Assembly (NCBI RefSeq): GCF_001649575.2
Contig: NC_051437.1
Location: 18,439,427-18,503,426, forward strand
Reading direction: 5' to 3'
DNA from: Kryptolebias marmoratus
Lineage: Eukaryota; Chordata; Actinopteri; Cyprinodontiformes; Rivulidae
Length of the DNA: 64,000 nt
How positions within the stretch are numbered: position 1 is the stretch's first letter; the number at the start of each line of letters is the position of its first letter. Below are positions 12,415 to 25,700 of the stretch, piece after piece. The translations under genes were made by a program, and so were the position numbers. The notes below the pieces were generated by a model. That model made no database searches. It was not told the origin of the DNA and saw only the letters and a list, made by a program, of their open reading frames with translations.

Positions 12415-13397
12415 TATTCCTAAAAAAGTTGGGATGTGTAAAATGTAAATAAAAACAGAAGGCAGCAACTTGCACATCTCATAAACTAATATTTTAATCA
12501 CAACTGAACATAGGAAACATCAAATGTTGCAACCAATAAACTGCCCGTTTTTAGGTAAGAATAAGGTGATTTAGGATTTTTATGGCAGCAACACATCTTT
12601 AAAAAGTTGGGACTAAGAATAATGTTATTCAAGGGAAATTGGGATGTGGCATCATCTACAGTTCATAATATTGTCAAAAACGTTTAAAGAATCTGGAGAA
12701 ATCTCTGAGCTCAAAGGACGAGGCTGAAAGTCAATATTTGATGTGATCTTCGGCAGCTGATTCTGAACACTTCCACAAATCACTGTCTGTAAACACAGTC
12801 TGTCACGTCATTTTCAAAGCTCTTTCACGCAAAGAAGAAGCCACATGTGAACACCATCCAGAAACACTGCCATCTTCTCTGGACCAAAGCTCCTTTAAAG
12901 TGACGGAGACATAGTGGAAAACCGTTCTGTCGTCGGATGAATCAAAATTTGAAATTCTTTTTGGAAACCACAGATGCTACGTCGTCTATATTAAAAAGGA
13001 GAGGAGGCCATCGGGCTGTTATCAGCACACAGTTCAAAAACCTGCCTCTCTGATGGTATGGGGGTGCATTAGTGTCTATTGCATGAGCAGCTCACACATC
13101 TGGAATCCATTAATGCAGAAAGAAAAAAAGTGTATACAGATTTAGGACCAATATATGCTCCCATCAAGCAAAAAAATCAACAAAGACCAAGAAGTAATAT
13201 ATTTCATAGAGGTAAACCTGTCCTAACATTTTTGAGATGTGCTGTTGCCATAAAATTTAAAATTATCTTGATTTTTTTTTTTAAATAAATAGCTAAAAAT
13301 TGTGATGTTTACTGTTCCAAAGCAATATTAATAAAACATTCTGTTTTTAATTTACAGTTTACACAGCGTCCCAATATTTATCAAGACTGGGGTTGTA
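12415..13397. mobile_element. Degenerate Tc1-like DNA transposon
   Basis: Left end AAAAAAGTTGGGATGTGTAAA (about 12422) is matched in inverted form near 13350-13397 (TTTACACAGCGTCCCAA, then GGGGTTGTA). This end pair is typical of an abundant fish Tc1-like element. Inside, the plus strand encodes broken transposase pieces: a [21 protein letters not shown] block near 12920-12965, LMVWGCISV near 13050-13075, and SSSHIW with a following INAE-like block near 13085-13120. Frameshifts and stops abound, so it is a fossil. Confidence 0.8.
12725..13135 (+). pseudogene. Tc1-like transposase remnant
   Basis: Translations in shifting plus frames resemble the central part of a Tc1/mariner transposase: a pre-DDE stretch, the 'WSDESKFE'-type motif (here SSDESKFE, with the catalytic-region Asp kept) and the 'MVWGC' motif. 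No intact ORF covers them and the C-terminal DPE-type region is missing, so it cannot encode an active enzyme. Confidence 0.7.
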
Positions 13398-15274
13398 ATT
13401 AAAATATACTTATTCTGCCATGGGTGTGATTAGATGACAGTGCCTTATGCCCAACCATTGATGTGTTTTTAAGGACATTTAACATCATCTTTGTGCAGTT
13501 TTGAAAATGACATTATTTTAGCTTTTCAAGCTTATGCTTTTATTATTTTATTTTTAAACTTTAGCTTCTACAAAAAGAAAAAAAAATCCTGTTGCTCACT
13601 ATATACTATAAATAGATGAGTTAATGTCATTTTTTTCTCAACAAAAATGACTGAGATATTCTGACAATGTTGCATTTTTCTCTGAAGAAACCTCAGAAAT
13701 ACTTTATCTAGACTCAAATATTATAGTCTTATTAAAGTATGCATTTAGTGAATGATGTTAAATTGCTGAATACAAGAAGAAAATATGTACCGTCAGTTTC
13801 TTTGACCTGAACTCCAAGTCGAGACGACTCGTAGTCCTATTTAGTTGAAGCACTTGGCTGCTGAGTGGCTACGTAAACTATAACCTATATACTGTACAGC
13901 TAAATCCTGTTTCCTTCCTGGTATTTTCACCTCATCATTCTGCTCTGAAAGAACTTGACAGAAGGATATGAAACATTTATGCAGAGCCTATAGAAACAAT
14001 CAGCCAAAGCGTGACAAATCATCACGCTAATTTCACTTAAACAGGCGGGATGTGTGGAATAAAAGTCAGCTGATGTAATCCATAAGAAATGTTGCTTGAA
14101 AATGCAAATTCCCCCCCCCCAAAGTACAAATTAAATTGAATATTCACTGACTGAATTTAAAGACATGTTAGTGCGACCCCTAGTGGATCATTTCAGGTTT
14201 AAATATGATCTGAATAGCTTTTGTATTTAAACAGAAGCACGAAATAAGCTACTAATATAAATGTTTAGCCAGCTACTTCATAGAAATTTTAGTCCACCTT
14301 TTTGCATTTTTTTAAATCAACATCTCCACATGATTATTTAAAAAAAAAAGTTCTGATATGTCAGTAACCCTGCAGCCAGGTCTTGAAATTTAAAGAAATT
14401 TGCCGAACGATGCAACATTTTTGTGTTTGAAGGCAAAAAGAGAAAGAGAATAATAATAATAAAAGTAGATTATTATAAAAGCATTTACTTCCAGCACATT
14501 GGCAAAGAAATAAAGCACCTTTGCAGGCATACACAAGACATGATATTAGGGTTCTTTTTTTTTGTTTGTTTTTTATACATCAGCAGAGCAGGCAAACAAA
14601 ATGAAGCACAGAAATGGTCGGATATTTGACATTTCTCTAACACGCCGTTTGCAAATTCATTTAGTGGCTTTCTCAAAACTTGGACACAACTTAGTTATCA
14701 TGCCATGTCATGGTTACAACATTTAAACATACTTAAAACAAAGTGATTTTCTTCTTCCAACGAGTGAGCACCCATGAAAATCTAAAGTTACAACCTGAAT
14801 CCTCCATTATCACAAAACAACAACAAAAAAAACATAACTAAAGCCATATTCTGTGGCAACTAGAACTGCACTCCTCAGTGAGATGAAGCCCGAATAAATA
14901 ATGAATCATACAAGAACGCAGATATGTTGAGATCATCTTTGTTAGCGTTGAACATTTTCAAAAGACTACCTGGCACATTTACTGAAACCAAACCTTTTCA
15001 CCATCCCTCAGTGGCTCCTAAACAAAACGATCCCATCTGGCACGAATTATTCTCCTTTTTTTTTAAAAAGAAAAACCTCCTTTTCCTCCTGGTAGATATG
15101 GCTGAGAGGCAGATGGCTACGATTATAACTATTTTCACCAACGTGTTCCTTGGAAGAACTGCAGCCCCGGTATTAGCCCTCGTTCATAACCCGAATGTTT
15201 CACATCACACCGCAATTCCTCCGTCGAAACTACACTCAGTATTTAAACTCGTTTTCTTCCGAGTTTACACAGCG
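13398..15274. other. Intergenic interval between the transposon fossil and the asb8 3' end
   Basis: AT-rich noncoding sequence with homopolymer runs such as C10 near 14110 and A9 near 14340. No gene recognised. Candidate small ORFs have no family features. Confidence 0.6.
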
Positions 15275-16224
15275 TAACACATTTTATTTCGCTCATTTTA
15301 AATATATTACTTACAAACCTAATTGAACTCAAATTTGCTTCTGCAAACCAAATGGTATCGTAATGATGAACTTCCTTAAAACTTTTTAAATTAGTGGTGG
15401 CTTTTCGTGGACAAATCTGTAACGGTCTGGTTATTTGACACAACTTATAAAAACGGTAGTATCTAACTGGGCTGCTCCCGAATGTCTTGTGACTTTTAAA
15501 CTTCCTCGTGTGAGTCGCAGAAGCATACAGTGTTGTCGCTTGATATTTGAACGTGCTCGGAACGGAATAAAAAAAATTTGTGCAGCACCTTTTTTTCCAA
15601 AAATAGCCACAAAGTCAGTGTGGGCGTCTCCAACCCACCAGAGGCTAAATTTAGTGATAGAATGGTCCAAATCTGCATATTTCAAAGGTGTTCCATTAAA
15701 TTAGGTTGGTACAAAACAACAAAATGATGTGCACGGCCAAGAATACAGTTGTATAACTCGTCCACACAAAAGCAATTCTGTTTTTTTTGTTTTTTTTTTA
15801 AGCTGGCCTCTCAAAATGCAGCCGCACGGCTCACCGACCGCTTGGTTGCAAACACTCAGAGTTCTGTTGGACTGCAATGGAAAATTTACACATTTTCTCA
15901 CAATTCTGAGTCACCCAGCTAGCCTCCCAGTAGCCGCAGCTCAGTGAGATACCACCCTGCGTTTCTTTGTGCTACGACGCTCCGTTTAAAAAGACGAGAA
16001 GTTCTGCTGTTCAAAATGTGCTGGTAGAGTCCGAATAAACTGAGCTTAAGTTACTGCTCGTCCAGGTGTTCTCGTTCAGCTACAAAATAATAAAAAGACA
16101 CGCGGCATTTTACCCATCTTTCTCAGTACTGTATCAATCTGTATCAGCTTGCCTATAAATGCAGTGTGACGAGCTGTCTAATTACCAGCCGGTGAGGTCT
16201 GAGAACGCCTAGATGGTGTCATTA
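15275..16224 (-). other. asb8: Probable asb8 3' UTR
   Basis: Sequence downstream of the asb8 stop on the minus strand. A TTTATT on the plus strand near 15283 gives an AATAAA on the asb8 sense strand, about 940 nt after the stop. The exact cleavage site is inferred. Confidence 0.45.
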
Positions 16225-18007
16225 TCAGTCTCTCAACAGTAGATAGTCTTTGACGGTCTCCGGTAGAGGAAGCTCTTTTACAGCGGTGGGAAGGAACTGC
16301 ACGCCGAGACTCTGCCGTATGGCACAGCGTGCCAGAGAGCGCAGCGTCGGAGCCTGAGTCACCATGTTGGTCAGCCTCGCCAGCAGCTGGGGGTCTTTAC
16401 TCAGCTCTTTGGGAAGGGTGCCGTCGGCGCGCCGTATCTCAAACCGCCCCGCTGCTCGACACAGCAGCTCCAAGCACTCCTCCTCCTGTTCGGTACCCAG
16501 GCCCCGGGCCAGCAGGGCCACCAGTCGGGATATAGGGGTCTGACCTTTCAGGTTTGTCACGTGGACCTGCGCACCGTAGTCTAATAGGACTTTGACGCTC
16601 TCCAGGTTGCCCTTCATCGCTGCCCAGCTCAGAGGCGTGTCATTGTTGTAGTCCCGGGCATTGGGACAGGCGCCGCTCTCCAGCAGGGCCCTCACACACT
16701 CAGGGTTGTCTTTGAAGGCAGCCCAGTGAAGCGGCGTGTCCTTGTTGCCATCCAGGGCGTTCGGCAGGGCCCCGTACTCCAACAGCAGCTCCACGCAGCT
16801 CTCGTCCTTCTCAGCGGCGTAATGCAGCGCGGTGCGGTTGTAACCATCCAAAGCATTCACCTAACGGAGGAAGAGCATACACTGAGCGACCACCTTCAAA
16901 GGGAAAATACAACTTTTAGGTCACAACTGGTGTTCAATTTTAGAGCATTTAGGTTCTGATTCACCAAAAACAAACCCCTGTTTGAGTTGGAATACACATC
17001 AGGTTCAGAAATAACAATTTGTATAAAGTTTGAGATGATTCAATCTTGAAAAAAAAAACAAAAATACATATTTATGCTCAAGACTTCATATATAAAAAAA
17101 ATCTATGAAAACCTGTTTACAGTGATTTGATTTCTGCAAAGAAGTGTTCATTTTGAATTTATTGCTTCACTTTTGAAAGTTGTGAGCCCTACAAAAAAAA
17201 AGATAAAATTGAGTCAGATATGAATAAAAGGTAACTGAGATTTGTTTGTTTTTTTATACATGGCTGCCTGGCTGAATGAAGGTCAGTCTCAAATTGATTA
17301 ATACAACATTTTTTTTTAAATGTTACAAAGAAGTCTGTTATGATCAAGAAAATAAGAAAACTGACTGTTTTGCCAATTTCCAAAATTACAACTTTTCACA
17401 TTCTGATGTGTTTCTGTGTAAATGCAAAAGGAAAACCAAACTAAAAAGCACAACTACAAACCAAAATATTTGCGTCTTCTGTCTCTTGTCCTGTTTTGCC
17501 ATGATGCTTTGGCTTTATTTTTGACAGAATTTTAGACCCAACAATCCCCCCCACACACACTTCTCAGGCGTCTTTAGTTAAAGGAAAGATTAATACAAAC
17601 AGATTTGTCCATATTTGGGCTGACTTTTCATCTCTCGGAGTCAAAAAATGAGCCTAAATCTTCCTGGTCTGATGCAGAAACATTACCAACGTACCTCTGC
17701 ACCCTTCTCAAGCAGCAGCTCCACACAGTCAGCATCAGCAACCATACAGGCACAGTGAAGCGGTTTGAGCGTGCCGTGCATCCGGTTCACATCAGCCCCC
17801 TTTGAAATGCAGAGATGACGACAGAGGTTTTACTGACGGCGCCTGACGCACACCGTTCGCTTTCGGGAGCTGACATACCTTTCGAATGAGATCCTCCACG
17901 TTGTCGTGTGGAAACGAACGGATGGCTGCGATGGTGCGGATGAGCCGCTCGGACAAGGAGTATTTACTTTGAATGCTCTGCATGATGTACCACATAGTAG
18001 AGCTCAT
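16225..18007 (-). CDS. asb8: ASB8, ankyrin repeat and SOCS box protein 8
   Basis: Substrate-recognition adaptor of a Cullin-5/Elongin-B/C ubiquitin ligase (family knowledge). Three coding exons, 17879-18007, 17695-17799 and 16225-16860, join in frame to 289 residues; human ASB8 has 288. The start MSSTMWYIMQSIQSKYSLSE matches the family, so I prefer it to the in-frame ATG 39 nt upstream. Ankyrin repeats run from about residue 52 to 185: LKPLHCACMVADADCVELLL, YNRTALHYAAEKDESCVELL, KDTPLHWAAFKDNPECVRAL and NDTPLSWAAMKGNLESVKVL. A C-terminal SOCS box starts near LRSLARCAIRQSLG (BC box), followed by LPLP and the terminal YLLLRD. Adjacent to pfkm in human as well; here larp4 lies between them. Confidence 0.97.
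16861..17694 (-). other. asb8 last intron
   Basis: AT-rich intron inside the ankyrin region. No further features supported. Confidence 0.6.
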
Positions 18008-18045
18008 GTGTAACAGAGGACCATGGCACCCAGGCAGGGGTGACA
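18008..18045 (-). other. asb8: asb8 5' UTR, second exon part
   Basis: A GCAG acceptor just right of 18045 precedes 38 nt of leader before the ATG at 18007. This leader contains an in-frame ATG (ATGTC at about 18046) only if splicing starts one base further right, so that start is unlikely. Confidence 0.5.
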
Positions 18046-19176
18046 CTGCAGCACGCTACAGCACATTTTTCAAAAAAATAAAAGGGTTAGACACAACAGG
18101 TTCAGAGAAAAAGTACAAGAACTTATTTAATATGATGCTGTGGTTTTTCCTTGACAAACTTGTGGCAGAATTAAGCATTACAAGTTTAACATTTTCTCAG
18201 ACATAGGCATTCTGTTCACCACCTTTTACCAATGTTTTGTTTTATTTTGACATGTTATGCACATTTATTAAACACATAATAACACCAGAAGTTAGGTTAG
18301 TTGATCCGGCTTGATTATTGTTTATTGTTTTAATCGTGAGCTTCTTATTTTTGTTTTCCCTTTAAATTTCACGTAATGCAAATGTACGCTGGCTGTAAGA
18401 AGCAAAACACAACAGCATACGAGGAAACAAAACTGTAAGATGAACTAGTCAGTTTCCTGACACGTCAGGTTTTTATTGTGCTTTCCGAAATGTTTCATTG
18501 TTTCTCAACAAGCGTTTCATTTCTGTTTTGATCGCTGTGCTTTCTGTGAATGCTGTGTTGTGTTTGTTGTTGTTTTTGCCTCTACTAAAATGCTTAGTTT
18601 CAGAGAAAAAGGAAATAAACTGTATTATTGAAATTAACATTTACATTTCAATTAATTAAAATTGGAAGCAAGAAACAAAAGACTATTAACATTCGCCTAT
18701 ATACATTGTTTTTGTTTTGATTTTAATACTTTACTAGCAATATTGTTCAGGTACTTATGTTCCCAAAACAGTTCCTACTTTGGACAATCAGCAGCATCAG
18801 TCTGTAAAGATCAGATGCTGCTGATACTAAACTGAAAGCAAAATACTAAACAGACAATGTATATAACAAATCTGTGACAACAAGTCAACTCACACTGCAA
18901 CACAGTTCACACTAAGAAGTTACTGTAAAGTTTACAGCTTGTAAATATTGTGCGAAAAGGCGCTGGAGGCCGGTTTATGGAGTAAACAAAGCCTATATCT
19001 TATAGCATCCAGTTAGCTAGCTGCGAGCTGGCATTAGCATCGAAATACAAAGAACAATCGACAGCTGCAGTCGTAAAAAATCAAATGACACTGCCTCCAA
19101 ACACCTGTCAGCTCGAATCGAAAGCCCCTTTTGCATAAAAGATAAATAAAACACAAATGTTTGTCAGAAAACGTAC
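18046..19176 (-). other. asb8 first intron
   Basis: AT-rich intron between the noncoding first exon and the start-codon exon. No repeat or gene recognised. Confidence 0.55.
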
Positions 19177-19500
19177 CGTTTAAAGTCCACAGCTCTGGGG
19201 ATCTGGCAGGTCTGGGCAGCTAGCTGCTCAGTTTAACATAAACACGAAACGTCACTCAGCCACGCCTTCGGTCAGCGTCGAGCTGTCAACCGAGAGGCTG
19301 TCGGCAGATGTTTCGGTCGGAGCCGCGGATTGTTCTCCGTTTCAGACGAAAAATCAGCGTGTGCCGGGTCCGAGAGCACCGTCCGTGCTCATAGTCCCAA
19401 TATAGGCATGTATGGCGGCGGCGGCTCGGGCAACCACCGGCAGGGCATTCCAGGAATACCTTCGAGTCGAGCGACACGGAGCAGCCGTCAGGTGTTGTAC
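19177..19500 (-). promoter_or_regulatory. asb8: asb8 noncoding first exon and CpG-rich promoter
   Basis: A splice donor (ACG then GTACGT) at 19176 ends a leader exon on the minus strand. To its right the sequence becomes CpG-rich (GGTCGGAGCCGCGGA, GGCGGCGGCGGCTCGG), typical of a TATA-less vertebrate promoter. The start site is not determined. Confidence 0.5.
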
Positions 19501-19579
19501 TTAATGATGTGACCAGGTTATGTTGCGACCCCGGGAGGCCCAGCTGCTCAGTCGACCGCATCCAGACCTCACCGCCTTT

Positions 19580-20520
19580 GTAAAAATAAAATAACTTCCT
19601 CTAAAAACGAGAGACAGCAAGCTCAATTTGTGGCTGCTAAAAACATGACCATAAACATGAACAGCCAGACTGTTGACTGATATTTTATTTTTTACAATGA
19701 TGCCATATTTAATCTTGGGAAAATGTGTCTTGCACTCTTGAGAATTAGACATTTTAGTGGAAAAGATGCAAAATATAAAAACAATTGAAATGTAAATTAA
19801 AACATTCCATTTGTCAGCACATTTCATGTAAATGTTCCACTTATAAGACAACTTTAATAATAACAAATACACAAATGTTTCTGTCAATATTAAAAGATAA
19901 AACAGCTTGGCAAGTGAAATGATAAACTTGCCTAAATTATTCAGGTAGTTTTCATCACATGGGTAAAAAAAGCTCGATCAAACTTTGAAATATCTTTAGT
20001 ATTTGAGCAATAATTAAAACAGAAATAGTATTTTCAGCTAAAATGCAGTGAATGCTAAGTGCTGAATGACTGCTGAAGTTTGCTGAAGCTGAAGAAGTGG
20101 AACCTTAGCTAAAACGCTTAAAAAAAGCTAACAAAAAGCAGCAAAAAAGTTGAACTGTGGCTAAAAGCAGCATAAGACAAAAGCACAACATGGTTGAAGC
20201 AGATTTCAAAAGAGAATGTTTTTAAAGGTACTGAAAAGATCTCAATTTCTTTTTTTTTTTTTTGGGGGGGGGGGGNCCAAATAACAGTAAATGTTTTGAA
20301 AAGTATCAGTATTACGAAACCCAAAAGTCACAGCATCCTGAATGAGCTGAATGTTTTGATGTATGAATGGCTGAAAGAGCTCAAAGTATGCAACAAACAT
20401 AAGGAAAAATAAAAAAAACAAGAAAACCGTGTGAATCCTGAAATCGGCCTTTGCAGAATAAACTGAATATTTCAGTGTGGTGTGAACACATGCATAAGAA
20501 ACGTGACACTGAAAAGCCAA
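19580..20520. other. Intergenic spacer between asb8 and larp4, with an AGCTAAAA-type repeat and one N
   Basis: AT-rich. From about 20030 to 20190 the words GCTAAAA, GCTAACAAAAAGC and GCTAAAAGC recur, a weak complement of the TTTAGCTTTTAGCT tandem seen in def6 intron 3. Position 20276 is the only N, at the end of a T-run/G-run junction. Confidence 0.55.
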
Positions 20521-22795
20521 ATCAAAATAATTTATTTTTGGTGACATTTCATACAGTTCTAAGATTGTGTCTCAAACACTTGGTTGATCCATTTCTACAT
20601 TTCCTGTTGCCACCCCGACCCAAATTAACAGAAAATAAACCCAAACAAATATTGGAGGGGGCAGGGGGGAGGAAAAAGCAATTTCTGTAGATATTTGCAA
20701 GCCTGTCAGCATCAACCATATGCTTCTAAAATTATTTCACATTACTCATGAGTACGATTCTTTTTTTCTTTTTTTTTTTAAAAACAAGTTAGTGCATTTA
20801 TTTAATGATACTAAAATCACTAGCTGCTCATACTCAATGAAAAAAAAAAAAAAAAAAAAAAAAAGCCCCAGTGATTGGATCCTCGTTTACTGCATTATCA
20901 AACCCAAAGGAAAATGCATCAAGTATTTTCTCTCAGCTGACGTCTCCATCAGTGTATAAATGTCATATGCGTGATTTGAGTTTGCCAATGCGATTTCACA
21001 CAACTTTGGGGAAACCAGCCGACCAAGAATTGGGAGAAAAGCGTTGTGCATTAGAATTAAAATAAATAAATTTTTAAAAAGCAACACATAAAGCGAGTCA
21101 AACTTCAAATTCTAAGTCAACCTGTTTTTCAAAAAACAAACAAACAAACAAAAAAAATGATAAGGAAAATAAAAAGAAACAAACCAGAAAACTCACCCTA
21201 AAAAGCACAAAAACAATCTGATGAATACCTGCAGTCAAAAGCGGCCCTCTGAAAAAATTTAGTACTAGAACAATTACATTCTCCCACACGTTTCTAGTGA
21301 AGGGTTATTACAATATAGCATAGGCAACTACACCTCTACAGCTTCTCAAAAATCCAGTTTCAATGAGTTTCCCAAACACTAAATTATTTAGCAGACCTCA
21401 ATAAAAATCAAAACTTTATCCTAGAACTCTATGATCGCGGACAGCTGGCACATAGCATGAGAAAATTTACTAATTCTCTTTATACCCACCAATTGGCTGC
21501 CGGATATTTGAAGCTATCATCCTTAACTAACAGCACACCTCAGTCTATTATTATTATTATTATTTTGAAGTTATGTCTCTGTTATGAACAATTCACAGAT
21601 ATAAGCTTAACCTGGATATCCTGTGATGATGCAGAAAAGCCAAACCTCACCTGAAACACCAGGCACACGGAACAGTCACATACGTTTCTTTTTACCCCGC
21701 CGGGAGAAGAGTCTCCGCCCCCCTCCCCCCCCCACGATCCAAACATGTAAACAGAGAACCTGAATGATTATCAACATATGACAAAGTTCTGAATCCGTTG
21801 CAATAGGTAGACCCAATACAGCTCTGATAAACGGAGATAAAAACTCAACATGAAAAAAAGAAAACAAAAACAAAAAACAAACTTTGGACCGGGCTAGCAA
21901 GGTTCGCCGTGGCCCGACGGGCCAATGAGCGCCCCAAAGAGCATTTCGGCTTCAAAACATAACCACACGGGTGACTGTGGCGTTGGCCAAACGGTTTCCC
22001 GCGTCCCATCGCAAGCCAGAGTCCACACGCCGCCACGGATCACGTTTCATTAATATACATTAGAAGACCACGCCGTCTATTTCCAGGACAGTGACTCGAC
22101 CTCTGCTGTAGAAATCAAAATGATCGGTTTCATTATGTCGGCGCAACAGCACGCTGCAGCACTTGAATCATTTTTGCCGAACAATCAATATAAACACAGA
22201 CATCAGTCAACCCTTCAGTCATACTTTGCAAACCTAAGCAAACGAGGAAAAAGAACTGATGTCTCATTGCGTGTTAGTGATATCTTTGTATATGTACATG
22301 ACATATATGCATGTTCTTTTTGTCTTAGTGCATATTGTTCTTGCAGACCAACATCTATTTAAAAAAAAAAAAAAAAAAAAAGGTAGAGGGCCTTTACGTG
22401 GCCCAGCATTCCACCTTTCCCTCGTTGAGCATAAATGAACAGCCTCCAGGAAAATCGCACTTTAATTTTCTTTTCTTTCTTTTTTCTTTGTTTTTTTTTG
22501 TAAGTATAATACTGGAGGGCAGAACAAAAAAATCTTTTGTTTCGTTTTCAAACTGCTCATCAAAGTTCTTCAGGTGTCACTCTGCCCTTGAGTCCTGGGT
22601 GTCACAGTCCTTTTAAAAGCCTTTCTTTGGACAAGTTCCAGGAAGGAAGGTGGCTACCATAATGTTGTTGCTTTTATCTTATTCATTTTTATATAATTAT
22701 ATATATATCCATGTATATATATTTATATATTTATTCATACAACATCTTTTTTTTTTTGTATTTGTGTCAAGTGTTTTTTTTTTTTGTTGTTTTTT
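20521..22795 (-). other. larp4: Probable larp4 3' UTR
   Basis: About 2.2 kb after the larp4 stop. TTTATT on the plus strand near 20530 and 20797 gives AATAAA on the larp4 sense strand, either of which could be the poly(A) signal. The UTR would carry A20+ runs (20839-20864, 22361-22381), a TA-rich stretch at 22690-22740 and a (TTA)n run near 21545-21563. The extent is inferred. Confidence 0.4.
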
Positions 22796-25700
22796 TTACT
22801 TTGGCGATACAGGTGGGATGTTCTGCTCTTTGCCGGTGTGCCTGTAGCCTCCCTGCGGGGAGCTGCGGCGGTTCGGCAGTGGGCGCCGCTGCTCCCGAAA
22901 CTTGAGGCCCCCCGTGCCCCTGGGGCCGTTGCTGCGGTAGTAGCCTCCTTGAGAGTCACGTTCACGTGGCGGCCGGCTCTCCTTCAGCTCCCACCCTCCC
23001 TCTCTGTCGTGACCCTTCTCTTGCTTGTCGGTGGGACCGCTGCTGGAGCCCGGCTCCTCGCCCTTGTTCACGCGCAGCTCGCGGAGCGGCTGGCCGGACG
23101 CTGTGCTGGAGGAAGATGGAGCGGGGGATGCAGGGGGAGGGTCCTTGGGTGGCCGCTGGCACACTTCGGCATAGCTGAGTTTTCGGGGCTCCTGAGAAGA
23201 GGGGACAGAGAGTCACATGTTTAAAACTTGTAACACTGGGTGACAGATTAGCTTTACTGAGCCAAAACCTCAGATCTCATAATCTTGATGCTCACTGGGG
23301 TAGGAGTGAAACTTCTGGGCTTATGGTGGGAAAGTGTAGACAGAAAATAAACAGCAAAGAAAGAGATGGATGTGAGAAAAGAATAGAAGAAAGCCAAAGC
23401 CAGTCGGTTCACTGCCTAAATTCCCTCTATGCGCAGAAGTTGTCATCATAGGTAAGACGACTATGCTCGCGTGTTGTCTGCTAAAAAGTGAGGTGTGTAC
23501 CTGTGTAGGGGTGGTGATGGTGACTGCAGCAGGGGCTGGCGTGCTGGGTGCGGAGACAGCAGAGGGTTGAGGTCGTGAGCTTTGCACAGGCTGCGAGGAA
23601 GAGGAGGAAGTGACGGTGGCTTGAACCGGTGTACGTGGAGCCGTTTTCGAAGCAGGCGGCTCTGCCCGCTCAGCCCTCTTCTCCGGGAAAGCGACACTGT
23701 CAGGACAAAAGTTTCAGGCGTTAGGATTAAATCATCAACACAAACTTAAACAATAAAACCTGCAGTTATTAAGCACATCATACCGGGAGGACAGATGTCC
23801 GAGTGGTTGAGTAACGGGTTTCGCGGCTGTCGGGGCAGGACCTGAGACAGCCGCAGCCTCCTCTGTGGCTGAGGCCTGGCCTGAACCTGGACTCACAGTG
23901 GTTTCTTTATTGGTTTGTTCCGTCTATAAAAACGCAAGAAATCAAACAGATTACACCTCGGAGGACCTGCCATCAACAGTACAGTCAACGATCAGTTAAC
24001 CTCTCTTACCTTGTACAAACCGCGTACAACATCCGACATTCGGTTCTCAAGCACCGGCTCCCCCTGCGTGCTGACCACACAGCCAGGAAGAGGGGGGAAG
24101 TTGGTGGCAGCCAGGTCAAACTTGGGTGGGGAAACCTTCACCTCAGCTAAAGGTACAGTTCTCTGCAAACAAATAAGACACACGGAGCCAACACATCAAT
24201 ATTAAGATAGAGCACTTACTATGTACACCAATATTAATGGCAACGAGTCGTTTACCGTGAGCCGCTCATCCTCTCGCCTCCTCCGTGTTCCTCTGTAGGT
24301 TGTGCTCCGTCTGAAACGCACATGAAGAATCTGTCAATGACTTGAAGGAAGTGCGTTTACCTGCAGCGTATTGGCACAAACACTGCTATTCAGCAGAAGG
24401 AAACTTTTTTTTGAAGGGTCTATTTGACTGGTGGGACCGCCGCAAAGAGCAACACCACTGAATGCTGGGAAATGAATATGATCCCAGGCTTTTATCAGAG
24501 TAACTAGTCAGATTGTGGTCATTTTTATATTTAAATAACCTCAGGCTCAAATACAAAAAAGCAAAATTTTCACTAAAGAAACCACCTTTTTTTTATTTTT
24601 GCACAAGAAACACAAACATGCTTTGTGATGTGTCATTAAAAGTTAAGCTTCTCAAAACAGAAGTACTTTAAGACAAAGTTTTAGTGACTTTTCTGTCAAA
24701 GACAGATAAAGCCCTCAACCTGAACCAACAGCTGATTGTTTCTTTTTGCGTTATTTTGCTTCTCTTATTTCTCACATTTACAGTTTTTAATAAATTCAGT
24801 TAACCCTTTAAAGTAGTTAGTCGGCAACAACTAACAGCCAAATCTCAACAATCCTATTTAATCTTTTGTCCCCTTCTGAGCCTTATTTTTAACTTTCTAC
24901 GACCATTCTGCACGCACTTTAACACAGATCCATATTGTTTTTATAGGAAAGTTGTTTCTGTTAACACCAGACTGCAACCAGTTTGAGTTTGGAGACATCG
25001 AGCCACCGTCACCCAAAACGTTAAAGAATTAAGTTTAAATCTACCTTCCACGTCCAGCTGTGCCAGTGTCATCACTCGGATCCAAAGACGAGGAAGAGGA
25101 GGAGAGCTGTGAAAACGCCGAGCTCAGGTCAGCGGTTGTTTGGACCGCGTTAGCGGCGGCTATGAGTGACGGCTGCGGGCTGCGCAGTCCAGTCAGACTC
25201 TCCAACGGGACCGGTGTTACAGACGCAGGCGACACCTCGGCTGATCTCACCTGGGGCTTCACGTGGTTTCTGTTGCAACAAAGAAAAAAAAATTGAAAGT
25301 GAGCAACAGCGTTGGCTTGAAGCGCTCACGACACGTACGGGCAATCAGCGGTTCCTTGTAAACAGGGAGGGGGAGAAAGTCACAGGGGGGAAGATGGTTC
25401 TACTTTCTTGCAAGTTCATTTATAAGAAAACTTCCTGACTTCTTTAAAAGAAAAAGTCTTTAATTTCAAAACTGATTCCCTGATTTCTTCACTGAATGAG
25501 GATAGTCACCAGAAACGTGATGCATTTACTATAATTTAGAGAAAAAAAACTGTTTTGTAATGTAGAATAAGTTATGACAGGGCACTTAAACTGCTCTCAC
25601 TATTGTAAAATGTTGGAAAACATTCAGTAGCTTTTATTTCCAAAACAACCATTTAATGACTTCATGCTAACTTACTGTATTAAACGGCAAACAGTGATTC

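Noticed and set aside
15431..15704. Overlapping plus and minus ORFs of 84-89 codons
   Set aside because: No family resemblance and they lie in the probable asb8 3' UTR.
18008..18046. Upstream in-frame ATG for asb8
   Set aside because: It would add 13 residues absent from the family, and the acceptor at 18045 removes its first base.
22784..23224. 146-codon plus ORF
   Set aside because: Antisense of the last larp4 coding exon and low-complexity GC sequence. The minus frame has the conserved [12 protein letters not shown] and PPVSPK.
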